Source: Hydra vulgaris
Taxonomy: Eukaryota > Cnidaria > Hydrozoa > Anthoathecata > Hydridae
Assembly: GCF_038396675.1 (NCBI RefSeq)
Contig: NC_088927.1
Coordinates: 37,237,501 to 37,301,500, forward strand
Length of the DNA stretch: 64,000 nt
Direction: 5' to 3'
Positions within the stretch are counted from its first letter, which is position 1. Every line of letters starts with the position of its first letter. The translations under genes were made by a program, and so were the position numbers. Below, in pieces: positions 1-36,629 of this stretch. The notes below the pieces were generated by a model. The model did no database searches, was not told the origin of the DNA, and saw only the letters and a list, made by a program, of their open reading frames with translations.

Positions 1-145
1 TTCGACGATGGCTCTAACCCAACAAGTGACATTGGTATGGAAGTAGGCGTGAACTTCCAATTAAATGCATTCATGTAGTGCTTTGTGATAAGACCGTAAG
101 GACTTTTGGGAGCACCTAAATAACTACATTAAAAAAAAGAAGAAA
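1..145 (+). mobile_element. tRNA-derived SINE, 3' part, cut by window edge
   Basis: The stretch shares the 3' body of the SINEs at 1781 and 32232: a GGCGTGAACTTCC-like block, TTAAATGCATTC, GGTGCTTTGTGATAAGACCGTAAGG-type text and the end GGAGCACCTAAATAA, then an A-rich tail (AAAAAAAAGAAGAAAAAG). The tRNA-like head lies outside the window. Confidence 0.75.
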
Positions 146-800
146 AAGAAAAAGATGAGTAGAAAAATGCCAAACATTATAATTTTTATTGAGACACCAT
201 CTCTAGTTTTGACCCGACCAAGAACTCTAAAGCACTATTTTAGATCAGAGTTAACTTTTTGAAGTAACTTTATATATATTTATTTTATTACCAAAGGAAA
301 TTAATTTATTTGCCTTATTTAAGATTGGTTTTTTTAAAAGTTACTTATTGCATATACTTGAAGTATATATGAGGTAGTTATATTAGGTACTCAGTTATAA
401 AGTTATTCAGATTTAGTAGGTTTATCTGCATCTGCTCATAATTGATAAAATACATGACGTAAAAGTTAGTTTGCAGTAGCAGATCTGATATATTAAATTG
501 TTCTTTAAGGTTAATCTTGTTGTTTTTTCTGAAACCTTGCTGTTTATTGAAGTCATTTTTTTAAGTTTTGAAAATGAATATTTTGACAACATATTTTTTT
601 ATCCTATGTATAAAAAAATCTTCATAGTTTACAGCTGTGTTGTTTAAATTTTTCTTGGCAAATTCTTTTTATAAATTAGTATTACTATAATTTGGATCAG
701 GCATAGACTTGTATTATGTTTTAGTAAATTTAGCAATAAGTCACTTATTTTACGAGTGACTTACTGCTAAAAATTATATATGTGTAGTTGTATATTGATA
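146..800. other. AT-rich stretch, nothing recognised
   Basis: No coding potential, splice-flanked homology or repeat structure was seen beyond AT-rich low complexity. Confidence 0.5.
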
Positions 801-885
801 AATACTATTTTTGTAATTGTTTATTGTTTTTCACAAATGAATGAAAACTCAGAGTATAAAAATACTATGATCTTGATATTGTTAG

Positions 886-951
<66 letters not shown>

Positions 952-1056
952 CTAACATATATCATAGTACTTTTATACTCTGAGTTTTCATTCATTTGTA
1001 AAAAACAATAAGCAATTACAAAAATAGTATATATTTATATATACTATTTTTGTAAT
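801..1056. repeat. Inverted repeat with (TA)n in the loop
   Basis: The left arm (about 801-890) and right arm (about 948-1038) are near-perfect reverse complements, each carrying CAAATGAATGAAAACTCAGA and AATTGTTTATTG-like text. The loop is a (TA)n tract at 893-947. The right edge adds a second short palindrome (about 1013-1056) around AATAGTATATATTTATATAT. No coding sequence; a MITE or foldback element is the simplest reading. Confidence 0.8.
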
Positions 1057-1541
1057 TGATTAATAAAAATATTTTGGAAAAATTTGTAGTATGCAAGCGC
1101 TGTTTTATTTCCAATATTTTCAAAAAATGCATGCTATGCCTACAAGAAAAATTTGAAATAATTACGCATGCAAACCAAGGATGCTTATTAAACAAAAAAT
1201 TGGAATTAATTTCTAAATGTAGGCACGCAAATAAGTTTCTCCTAAAAAACTATAAAAATGAATGAGCTCAAAAAATATTTACATCAAATTCCCCTTTTTT
1301 AAAGAACATTGTTTTAAAAAAGCATAAGTAATCATTTCTAAAGAATTCTTTTTATAATAGTGTCAGCAAATTGCACAAATGTGTGAAAATTTACAGTAGT
1401 TAAGACATTTGCAACTTCCTGTAATTTAATTTTTGGTATAAATTAAAGTTTTATTAATTTGATAATTCATTTTTGATGAGTCTTTATTTATGAAACACAG
1501 TGTAAAATAAAATAAAAATTTTTAAAGTGATTTTCTACTAA
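1057..1541. other. AT-rich stretch, nothing recognised
   Basis: A 69-codon open frame at 1056-1265 has no recognisable domain or codon signal. Nothing else is seen. Confidence 0.45.
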
Positions 1542-1752
<211 letters not shown>

Positions 1753-1780
1753 GTTAGAAAAGTGCGAGTGGTTTTGGTAT

Positions 1781-1970
1781 TGCCACGTGGCGCAGTGGTA
1801 GCCCCCTTTCCTCAGAAACAAAGGATCCGTGGTTCAATCCCACCTCTGAGTAAGTTTTGCTACTTCAGTTAAGATGGTGGCGTGACCTTTCTATTAAATG
1901 CTTTTCAGCGGTGCTTTGTGAAAAGACTTTAAGGACTTCTTAGGGCACCTAAATAAAATTAAAAATAAAA
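1781..1970 (+). mobile_element. tRNA-derived SINE, near full length
   Basis: The head has RNA polymerase III promoter motifs: A box TGGCGCAGTGGTAG and B box GGTTCAATCCC. The body follows with GTGGCGTGACC, ATTAAATGC and GCGGTGCTTTGTGAAAAGAC, ending GGGCACCTAAATAAA plus an A-rich tail. It is the same family as the copies at 1, 32232 and 53640. Confidence 0.85.
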
Positions 1971-3401
1971 TAAAAATAGTAAATCTGGTTGTTAGCCTGT
2001 GTCATACTCCAACAAAAATCAATATCCAGGAACATTATGCTTGAAAATATTTGTCTTATAAATCAAAATGATCTTGTTTAAATTTTTAGTTTTTAAGGTC
2101 ATGTAATTTTTTTCATGCTTGTGGAAAATGGTATTTATTTAAAAAAATTAATACTGGCAGCAAATAAATATAAATAAAGCGATTATTTCTATATTTGTTA
2201 CCTGCATGTTTTTCACAAACTGAAAAAATTCATGTAGCTTTCCAAATCATTCATGTAACCAGAATCTCCTTTGACCCATTCATTAAAATCTTTCTTGAAC
2301 TACTAATTAACATCTTCCTTGACCCATTCATTAACACCATCCTTGACTCATTCATTAACATTTTTCTTAACAATACCAACAATGTCAAAAAAGATCAGCT
2401 TTATAGTGTAGTAAGGTCAGGATAAATTGTTACATTAGCATTGTTACATTTTATACATAACAGTAGTGAAGAAACATTGTTACGCTTTTCCTTTTTTCCA
2501 CTGTTAGTATCATGTATCTTGATAATCTGAATTGTTAAAATATATAACTCATCTGCCTTGAATCTTGCCTTATCCTTTGCACCAGGTTGTGGTAATCTAA
2601 AGTTCATAATAACTGCCAAGAAAGAATAGACTTAGTTTGACTAACTTGAGTAATCACCATTTGCAAATGTTTTTTTATAGTGCATAAGTTATGTAAGCTG
2701 GAGCTTCTTATGTTTTTACATAAAATATTGAATTTTTACATCATCTGAAAACTAATTTTCAGGAGATTTAATTATGAAAATAAACATGAATTTTTCAAGT
2801 GATAAACATATTATAGAAATAAAAATTTTTTTTAATAAAAATACCGAAAAATAACCTTATGACCTTATGACTTGTACCACCAAATCTAGCCAACTTCCAA
2901 CACTCTGAACTTCCTTCACCACACATTCGCTTCTGTCCTCTCTGTCTTGGTAAACAATATGTTTAAGTGGGGAGAAAAAAACATAACCTTAAACTGTTTT
3001 CAATGGTAGAAAGCTCTTGATCTGGTCGATCATTGAAAAGATTCAATTCAAGATGTAGCATGTTCTCCTTGAAGAAAAACTTTGGCAGAGTAACTATAAC
3101 TCTTTCTACTTGCCGATTTTAATTAATATTTTATTGTTCTTAAAAAACAACAATTTGTGAGCAAAAAGAGTTTTATTCCTACTATGTCCCTTTTAACACT
3201 TAATTGTTTCTTTGGCAACCTTATTTGTTAAGGTTTGTGTTTTAGAAGAGGTGAATACAGTTTAAAAATAAAGGTTGTGTAACTTTTGTTAAATAAGGAT
3301 ATTAACATTTTTAAGCTGTAATAAGTTAGACTAAGTTAGATCTTTTTTAATAGTTAAATATCTTTTAATTTGTTGTTTTGAATAATTTACTATTGATTCA
3401 G
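1971..3401. other. Intron or upstream sequence of CCDC40
   Basis: No CCDC40 exon was found here, so this is probably intron. At about 2268-2375 a degenerate repeat of roughly 33 bp built on CATTCATTAAnATCnTnCTTGA occurs about four times and makes a spurious open frame. Otherwise nothing is seen. Confidence 0.5.
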
Positions 3402-28097
<24,696 letters not shown>

Positions 28098-29599
28098 TCT
28101 GTTGCTATATTTTTTTAATCCGTTTATTTATAATATCAGGTTTGAATATTCAATTTTCGAACTGTAATTCGGCGTTAAAATAACATTTTTTGTTTAAGTA
28201 GTTTATTAAAAAAAGGTAATTTATCAAGAATTTAAAAATATATATTTATTTAAAAAAGGAATTCTGCTTCCTGTATCTGATCTTAATTTAAAGAATGGGA
28301 CTGGACCCTTCTCCCTGTATCCGATCTTGATTTTATTTTTTGATGTTTTCTTCTAAAGATTTGATTAACGAAATTTTTTGTTATCACTTTGATTCACTAA
28401 AATCTTTAACGAAATTTTTTTTAATTGCTTTGATTAACTAAAATCTGTTATAAAATATGGTATCAACTGTCACCTATCGACATTGCGTCGATGGGTGACA
28501 GTTGATACCATATTTTATAATAGATTTTAATGTTTATGAAGTTTTTCATGATTACGTTAAATTGTTAATCATTTTTTCATAAACTACACGAAATACAACA
28601 TGGTAAAAAAATTTTGTAATGAATATAAAGGAAAGACAAAGTAGAGAAAAGTTTAATTCCGTATATGCCAGATATGACAAATGGTTGATCCAAATCAATA
28701 TTCAACTATATATAAAATAGAATGTACTATATATAATATATAAAATGTTTTAATAATTTTTTTAACCTGTGTGTAAAATAATACTTATTGTTGAAATTTT
28801 GTGCGTAAATGTTGTGCTCGTTATTTTTATAAAACGTTTTTTTAACCCTTTAACTGTGGCGTTGATTTAAAAATGACATTCTCTATTACGGCAAATTTTA
28901 TTTGTTTAAGATTATTCAAGTCGTTAACTTTTTTTTAGTATAGTGCGCTGTAAATTGTAATGGTTTTATTGAAAAAAAAAATTTCATTAAGCGAAATAAT
29001 CCGTCAGCCACAAAGAGAGCTATACCTTGCAGTGATGGATATGTCCGCCAGACACATTTATGGGGTTAAACGTTTATTTATTGCAATGGGCATTATTAAA
29101 AGCAGAGCAAAACTAAACTGCAACATAATAGCGTATGTTTTGGTGACGTCAAATTGTTTATTTGTCCAAATATCAATCCCACAACCACTAGCGTTTTTAA
29201 GAAATTCTTTCGTTTCTGTGCAATGTTTGTCCAAAAATCAATCCCAAAATGCTTTACGTTTTTTAAAATTATATTTTTAGACCCAGAGCGTACTCTATTG
29301 ATTTTATTAATACCGTCTTATAATGACCTTTATTATACCTCTTCCGCCCCGGGAGAGGCTAATAACACTGTACAACAATTTTAAACTTTTTGAAAAGTTT
29401 AAGAACCAAATTAGATTATCTTTATTAATTCAGACGTGCTGATTCCAAATATGTAATCAGTTATGCTGTAGCACGTCACAATTTTTTGTAATAACGATTT
29501 AAAGATGTAACGTAAGATGCATTTTTCTATACATATGAATAAGTGTATGAACATGTTTATTATCACTTTTAACACAAATTGTTTACTTGTATTTAATTG
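28098..29599. other. CCDC40 downstream region
   Basis: Presumed 3' UTR, then intergenic. An open frame at 28960-29280 (+, 106 codons) has no recognised domain. ATTTTTGGACAAACATTGC-like text is partly repeated around 29165 and 29230. The hairpin at 28440-28528 is listed separately. Confidence 0.5.
28440..28528. repeat. Long near-perfect hairpin 340 bp after the CCDC40 stop
   Basis: Arms of about 41 bp (AAAATCTGTTATAAAATATG, GTATCAACTGTCACC, and the complement) pair with one mismatch around a short CATTGC loop. It may be a MITE remnant. If transcribed it would form a strong stem. No coding. Confidence 0.85.
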
Positions 29600-31145
29600 T
29601 ATTTAGCCTGGCGTTTGAATGCTGCATCGGGTTCATCCCGCTGCAAATTCCAGCAGTAATCTGCAAGCATGGCAGGGCTCCACTTTCCCTTGTATTTGCT
29701 TTCCATTGTATACTATGATGAAAGCGCTCGCCATTTTCATCATATACATCTCCATTGACAGAGAAGAAGGAAAGATTGGAATGAAGAAAGTGGAGCTTCG
29801 GCGACATGTTACAACCCAGTTGTTAATAGGATGCAATTAATTTGTCTACCAAATCAGCGTAATTTGGTGCAATATGTTTTCCAAGAAATCCCTGGCACAC
29901 CCGTTTGAATGCATCCCATGCTGCAAGTTCATACTGATCCATCGTTCCCAAAAACGTTTCATCCAGCATCAGTTTTCGTATTTGGGGCCCCACGAAAATT
30001 CCCTTTTTAATTTTTGCGTCACTGATTTTAGGAAATTTGGTCTGCAAATACTGAAATGCTGGTTTGTCGTGATCTAACGTCTTTACAAACTGTTTCATGA
30101 TTCCAAGCTTGATGTGAAGATTGGGCAAGATGATCTTCTCTTTATCCACAAGGGTTCATGAATGACGTTAAGAGAACCAACCTCAAATGTTTCTCGTCGT
30201 GGCCAACATTTCCTCATATAATGTTCTGATTTCATTCCTGCTATCCCATTTTCTGTGATCTCTGTATTTAATTCTGTCCAGAATAAGTAATATATTCACA
30301 TAGCTTTCCCTCAGGGTTACCGAATGTGCTATGGGAATGGAAGGCAGCACATTTCCAGTATGCAGTAATACTGCCTTAATACTATAAAGTGATGCGTCAA
30401 TAAACAAATTTCTCATAGATGAATCGTATTGTATTCCTAGATCATCAAACAATCCACTGATGTCATTACAGAAGCAAAGTTCTTCATCCATAGAGAAGTA
30501 TTGCTGCAGTTCCCGTGATCGCTATCTAAATGACGACACTCTTGCATCACCAGCCAACAGATGCCACTCCTGGAGACGTGAAGCCAACAATTCGCTTTGT
30601 TGTTTTGTTAAATACAAATCTCGAACGAGATCGTTCAGGTCAGATCCTGTTATGAAGTGGGGTTTACGCTCTGTATCTTCTGGCAACTCGTAACTATCAT
30701 CGCCATCAGTATCCTCGTCTGAATCAGAACTGTTCGTGTTTGGGATTTCCGATGGAGGATCAGGAACAGGGAGTTCAGCCGAATGAGGAACAGGACGAAT
30801 AGCTGAAGGTAGATTTGGGTACACTATAGCTTTCTTACCCTTAGAATTGCGACCTGATATATTAACAGAACAGAAATAGCAATCTGAGCAATGATTTTGG
30901 GGTTCACGCCACACCATTGGCACCCTGTTCGCCCTCGACGATAGTGAACTAGCGCACCTCACACAGCATGCATGAGGCGCCCAGTTCTTATCCTGGTCGC
31001 CGACTTTGCAACCAAAGTATAGTTCATATAGTTTTTTCACATGTGGTGTCAATCTTCGTCTGCATCTCTTTAAAGTCACTTCGCCACAAATGTAGCAAAA
31101 GTTGTCGGCTTGATTTTTACAAGTCCTGGGCATTTCTTGTTTCAA
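29600..31145 (-). pseudogene. Cys-rich multicopy family protein, broken copy; family not recognised by name
   Basis: The minus-strand reading starts near 31133 with MPRTCKNQADNFCYICGEVT. Cys pairs CYICGE, CCVRC and CSDCYFC suggest zinc binding in the first 130 residues. An acidic Ser/Asp linker (NTNSSDSDEDTDGDDSYELP) follows, then DLNDLVRDLYLTKQQSELLA. An in-frame TAG at 30519-30521 interrupts VSSFR*RSRELQQYF. CFCNDISGLFDDLGIQYDSS, then LFIDASLYSIKAVLLHTGN follow. Near 30230-30260 a block is missing and the frame shifts. ILPNLHIKLGIMKQFVK, GIFVGPQIRKLMLDE, VCQGFLGKHIAPNYADLV and a C-terminal GERFHH block come next. The order matches a protein type I recall as widespread in hydrozoan and insect gene sets, probably transposon-derived. 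A second fragment is at 22900. Confidence 0.72.
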
Positions 31146-32231
31146 TATACACTGTATTATATCTATATATTACTTGGCTAACTGTAGCTTATCTAAAATA
31201 AAACAGACTTACATTTAGTCTAATACAAGGTTAAACAAATGCAAATAGGTATATGATAAAGAAATGCTAATAAATAAATCATAAACAACTGCTAATAAAT
31301 ATATTAAAAATCACATCGACAACTTTCATAGTGAAAATCGAAAATTTGAAAATGTGAATTTAACCAGAATTGGTGGGTCACACAACAAAACGGACATCAT
31401 TTTCGTAATCTCCAAATCAAAATACATAAGGTAGTGTCAATGGCATTTCCGTTTTTTTTTTCGTTGTTGTACAGTGTAATCAAACGCAAATATCAATTAA
31501 TAATATTTGAAATAATTATAATATATAATTTATGAATTAAACTTGTTATTTATTACTTAAATACTTTTATTGGATATTATTTACGAAGTCAGCATGGGCA
31601 ATTAGTACAATTTTTTATATAAAACACTTTTATCAGGAAAGAAAAAGAACTCTAATAAAAATTTATATGTTTTTGATGAGACGAAACAAATATATGATTA
31701 GTATTGCAATACAATATATTATTATTGTAAAAATTACAAAATTCTATAAGTTGTCTGTACAATAGTTTAAATAAATTTGTGACTATCTACTTTAATATCT
31801 TATATAATGACTATATTACCACCATACTTATTAATTTTAGTTTATAGTAATAATAATATAACAGGATTTATAAAACATCTTATAAAACAACACTTACAAA
31901 ATTTGAAAAAAATAAATCATAAATTAGTTTTTTGTGAAAAATATGACCACAAAACCCTTTTGAAACTAATTAAGCAACGAATTCCTAATTATGCATTTAA
32001 ATTATTTTATTAAAAATTGCTTTTAAAATTCAAGAATTTAGCAACATTACAAATGATGAGGAAATGAATAGCAGCGGTAGCCTGAATAAAATCTCTGAAG
32101 GAATTGAGTATGAATCATTGGAAATCAAATCACGGTCGTTCAAACTTACTTAATAAGTGGAAAGTTATTATACGCAAGCGCAGTAAAATTTAAAATTTCC
32201 CAAAAAAATCTTAAATAATGCAGTAATATAA
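31146..32231. other. Intergenic AT-rich stretch, nothing recognised
   Basis: A 68-codon open frame at 31807-32013 (+) has no motif. No repeats noticed. Confidence 0.45.
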
Positions 32232-32412
32232 CTGCGGGCGTGGCACAGTGGTTAGAGCGCTTGCATTATAAGCAAGAAATCCAGGTTGGGAACGAACTCT
32301 GAGCATATTTTCGCGTCACGGTAAGGAAGGAGGCGAGAACTTCCTGGTTAAATGCAGTTCCGCGGTGCTCTGTGACAAGACCGTTAGGTCTTCTTGGAGC
32401 ACCTAAAAAATA
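32232..32412 (+). mobile_element. tRNA-derived SINE, full length
   Basis: The head has A box TGGCACAGTGGTTAGAGCGC and a B-box-like GTTGGGAACGAACTC. The body has GGAGGCGAGAACTTCC, GGTTAAATGCAGTTCC and GCGGTGCTCTGTGACAAGAC, ending CTTGGAGCACCTAAAAAATA. It matches the copies at 1, 1781 and 53640. Confidence 0.87.
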
Positions 32413-32517
32413 ATAATAGTAATTTTTTTATAATATAGCTGATATTTTTGAAATTTTTATATAATTTGGCTTCTTTTGAGACCCAACTATATAAAACTTT
32501 TTTTTAAACTCATTTTT

Positions 32518-32975
32518 GACTATGCAAACTTTTTAAAATTACTATATTTCTTATTTATTAGTGGTGTAAAATTTCCGGTAAAATTTGATTCAAATTTTGC
32601 CGGTAAATTTTTACTCGAAGAGGGTAAATTTTCCTTTAAAAAACATTTTTTTTTTAAGAATAATAAAAATAAGTAAAAAAAAATTTCAAAATTTTCCTGG
32701 CGGTAAATTTTCAAAACTTTCGGGTAAATTGACCGGAAAATTTTACCTTCGCAACACTAGTATTTAGAATGACGAGAGGCATTAAGTCGTACTTTGAAGT
32801 TAAAGATCATTTTTATTTATGCAAAACGTGCAAAGTCACTTTACGTGAAAAAAAACTCTGGCACAACATCACATCAGAAGAAAGCATATTCAACTATATA
32901 AAACTTATTTTTTATAATATTAGGGACTCGGTAAGTGTTCAAGGGTCTTGTGCTTCCCCTAAATCCAAATGGTAA
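32518..32975 (+). pseudogene. hAT element 5' fragment with BED-like finger, split by a MITE
   Basis: After the inserted MITE it reads MTRGIKSYFEVKDHFYLCKT, CKVTLREKKLWHNITS. A Tyr/Phe-rich start plus C-x-x-C fits the first half of a BED zinc finger. The same non-coding leader and first residues recur at 34260-34400, so the two are duplicates. The frame runs out of homology soon after. Confidence 0.6.
32559..32759. mobile_element. 201-bp hAT-type MITE
   Basis: The left end TAGTGGTGTAAAATTTCCGG and the right end (reverse complement TAGTGTTGCGAAGGTAAAAT) are inverted repeats; CCGGTAAA motifs recur inside. Flanks TTATTTAT and GTATTTAG look like a decayed 8-bp duplication. The paralogous sequence at about 34280 (TTTCTTATTTATGGAATGGC) is the empty site. 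Confidence 0.75.
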
Positions 32976-33207
32976 AAGGGAAAAACAGAGAATGTCAGTT
33001 TTTGAAAATATTGAGTTATTTTTATTAACATGTTGTGCAAATCATAAACTACCTTCAGTGTTAAATTTGAAGCAAATAAATAAAAATTAATGGTCTATTT
33101 TAGTGATAAGGAAAGGAAAAAAATAACGTACGGAAAGACTTTAAAAACTAAATTTAATTTATCTCAGTTTGCGAAAAACTGACATCCCCTGTTCTTACCT
33201 TGCACCC

Positions 33208-33590
<383 letters not shown>

Positions 33591-34284
33591 TTAGGGCCTT
33601 GCGAAGTTTCGAAATTTCAAATTGAATCAATTAAAGTGATTCGAGATCCGATTCGAAAGATCTCTATATATTCAAGTCAAGGTTTTTTTAATAAACTTAC
33701 GAAAATTATGGGGTCTCATACAATATTAAATATTTTTTTATGACATAGTTCTAAAACAGGTTGCTATAATTAAACAGCTTTTCTTATAGGTTGTTTGTTT
33801 TTTAGTGGTTCGTCCTTAAAGTATGTAGCGTATTTAATGTAGGAAGGAGATCATTTGCTCTTCTGCACGGAGATTTTCGTTGAACATAATGCGCCATATT
33901 ACTTAAAGATCTCAGCGCTAAAGAACCAGTAATCTTTTACTTCTATTTATTAGGAAATTTAGCATTACACTTTATGAATGACTTCTAAAATAAAAAATAA
34001 CTTGTCAATTATAAGGTAAAAGTTGGGGCAATTATTCTTTTTAACGATTTTAAAACTTCATCGTGCTATAAAATAAATTTACAATTGCAGTTTTGATTTA
34101 TGTACATTTATTTCATAGAGAGCAATCAAATTTAAGAAACATTCTTTCATAAGTTGATGTTATAAAGAAAAACGAATCAAAAAACATCTGTTACACGATT
34201 ATTACTTGGAAGACAATTATTTTAGAAAACGTTCTTTTTAAAATTCATGTTTGATTTTGCAAACACTTTAAAATTACTATATTT

Positions 34285-35790
34285 CTTATTTATGGAATGG
34301 CGGGAGTCATTAAGTTCTACATTGAAGTAAAAGATCATTTTTATTTATGTAAAACGTGCAAAGCCACTTAACGTTTACAAATCTCTGGCACAGCATCACA
34401 TCTCTGTAAAAGAAAGCATATTCAAGCAGAAGCAGGTTGAACAAAAAAACGTAAATTGTCAAAGCCAGATGTTTCAGAAGGCATTTGTTTAAAAAAAATC
34501 TAAGCATAGCGTCATGTCCAATTTTCTTAACAAGTCTATCTCGATTGAACACTGGAAAATATTTGACAAAGCTGTATTGGAGTTTATTGTTGCAGGTGGA
34601 CGTTCTTTTGAGACTTCGGTTGGTAAGGGTTTTATAAAATTGTGTTAAACTTTTACTAATAAAAATTATAAACCGCCCTATCCATTTACGCTTTGCCGTA
34701 AGATAAATGACTTAAATGTTGGAAAGTAATTTAAAACTGTAATACTTGCGGAAATGTCAGGTTGTAAATGTTCCATCACCTTTGATCATTGGAAAGCTAC
34801 AAATAATAGCAACTATTTAGTTTTAACGGAACATTATATAACTCTAACAGAATGGAACCTAAAATTGCGTTGCTTATCTGTGGCAAATCTTGAAGATATC
34901 AATGCAGATCATACTTCTTAAAAAACAAAAGTGGTTATTATTAATTAACTGCAAAGTTCAAATATTGAAATAGAAAATGTTCTATGTGCAACCACAGACA
35001 CAACAAACGCAACGCCTGCTACTGCTAGTCTTTTAGGAATTACACGGCAGCAATGTGCTGCACATGTTCTTCAGCTACGCATCAAGAATATGTGCAGCAC
35101 ATGGCAGCCATGTGCTGCACATGTTCTTCAGCTATGCATCAAGAGTGCTTTGAATGTTCAACAGCAAGTTAAAAACCTTATAAGTACACAAAACTGCAGG
35201 TTTTTTCAACAGCTCTTCTATAGATCTAAAATGTTTAAAGAAACATCAACTTGAAAAAGGACTTCGAGAACCCTGTCCACCACTTGATATTGTAACCAGG
35301 TTCAACAGTATATTTAAACTTCTGAATTGGTCATGTGAAAGTTGTACGGCAATAACAATGGCTCTTACGGATGCAACAACGCTACTTAATACCAATACCA
35401 CTGTTTCTATCATTGTTGCTATCACTGTCTCTACCACTGTCGCTACCACTGTTGCTATCACTGTCTCTATGACTGTCGCTATTACTGTTGTCATCACTGT
35501 CGCTATCGCTGTCTCTACCACTGTCGTTATCAGTTTGGTTAAACCTTGCATTTATACTTTAAAAGTTCAATTAGATTCGTAAAGTTGTTTATGAGCAGCT
35601 TTAAAAGCTACTTTCGCAACCACATGCACGTTTTAATTTAGCAAATGCTACGCTACTTATCTCAACATATTTAGATCCTAAATTTAAAGCCGTAATGCAC
35701 ACTAAAAACAAGCTTTCAATTGTGAATAACTATCTAATTGAAATGTCAGTTGATTTTAAGCTACGCAAAATCACTCCTTGTGTAAATTCT
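34285..35790 (+). pseudogene. hAT transposase pseudogene
   Basis: In order: BED-like start MAGVIKFYIEVKDHFYLCKT with a second Cys pair position; KPPYPFTLCRKINDLNVGK; ITFDHWKATNNSNYLVLTEH (the hAT T-x-D-x-W...Y-L-x-L-T-x-H block, partly degraded); SVANLEDINADHTS; CATTDTTN; LLGITRQQCAAHVLQL (the C-x-x-H-x-L motif); LEKGLREPCPPLDIVTRFNS; and after a minisatellite, LLISTYLDPKFKAVM (the L-D-P-R-F-K motif). Numerous stops. About 60 bp containing ATGTGCTGCACATGTTCTTC is duplicated at 35053-35148. Confidence 0.82.
35391..35540. repeat. ACTGT(C/T)-based minisatellite inside the hAT pseudogene
   Basis: About twelve imperfect 12-bp units of ACTGTCGCTATC type, reading Thr-Val-Ala-Ile/Ser-Thr in frame. 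It has expanded between the PCPPLDIVTRFNS and LDPKFK blocks and is not part of normal hAT transposases. Confidence 0.8.
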
Positions 35791-36629
35791 ATAAATAATA
35801 GCAATAATGAAAACTTACCTAGAATCTGAAAAACAGCAAAATTCTACACAAAAAATGCATTGAAGATTGCATAGTTACAGAAATCCTCATTTATTCACAA
35901 ACCAGAAGCAGTGACAATTACCCTCTAGAATACTGGGGAAAAAAACGAATATATTTTTCCTGTCCTTTCGCAGGCGGCTTAATCTGTATTAGCTGTACAA
36001 ACAACAACTTGTTTTTCTGAATGAGTCAACCTAATTGTTTGTCATGTAATAAATTATTCACGTCATTTTCTATCTAAAAATATGTGCGGAAACATTAATT
36101 TGGGCACAAAAAAAAAAGACGTCTTATTTTAACCCTTCTCTTTTTTATTTTACCAAGAAACGATGTTTTATTTCTTTTTTATTTTTAACTTGAAGTCGAA
36201 TGCAATGTAAATGTTGAGTGTCTTTAAATAACTTCAAGCCATTGTAAGGAAATAGAATGGGAGAATAGGAACTTTTATTTTTTTGAAATATATACTAAAA
36301 AAAAGGGTCAGGGTAACAACATCAGGACATTGGACTTGGAGAAAAATTACCTGATGTAGTTACATCTTTCTAAAGATGTTGTTAGGGGTCGTTAAATTTT
36401 TAGATGGTATTGGACAGATGTTATTAGAGTAAAAGAAAAATACAGATGATCTTGGACTACTCCACAAATGTTGTTGGATAGATGTAGTAATCTTTTACCA
36501 AAAAAAATGATTAAATTTAGATTTCCTTAAAATGTTGATTCGATTCGTGATTTGATTTGATTTGCAAATCAAGGTCTGGTTCGGTTTAAGATTCGATTCG
36601 AAACCAAAAATGCTGATTCGCAGGGCCCA

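Larger units (their letters stand above)
33592..36629 (+). mobile_element. hAT transposon remnant, about 3 kb
   Basis: The left end TTAGGGCCTTGCGAAGTTTC and the reverse-complemented right end TTGGGCCCTGCGAATCAGC form inverted termini, with GATTCGA-rich subterminal repeats on both sides (33625-33660; 36538-36605). The left target is a TA microsatellite, so no target duplication can be judged. It encloses the transposase pseudogene at 34285-35790. Confidence 0.7.

Noticed and set aside
2195-2425. 76-codon frame with repeated FIxIFLxxFIN
   Set aside because: It is made by a degenerate tandem repeat; the periodicity is in the DNA.
28960-29280. 106-codon open frame downstream of CCDC40
   Set aside because: No recognisable motif, no initiation or splice context; could be decayed but cannot be supported.
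35246-35582. Long Thr/Val-rich frames on both strands
   Set aside because: They come from the 12-bp minisatellite in a dead hAT gene.
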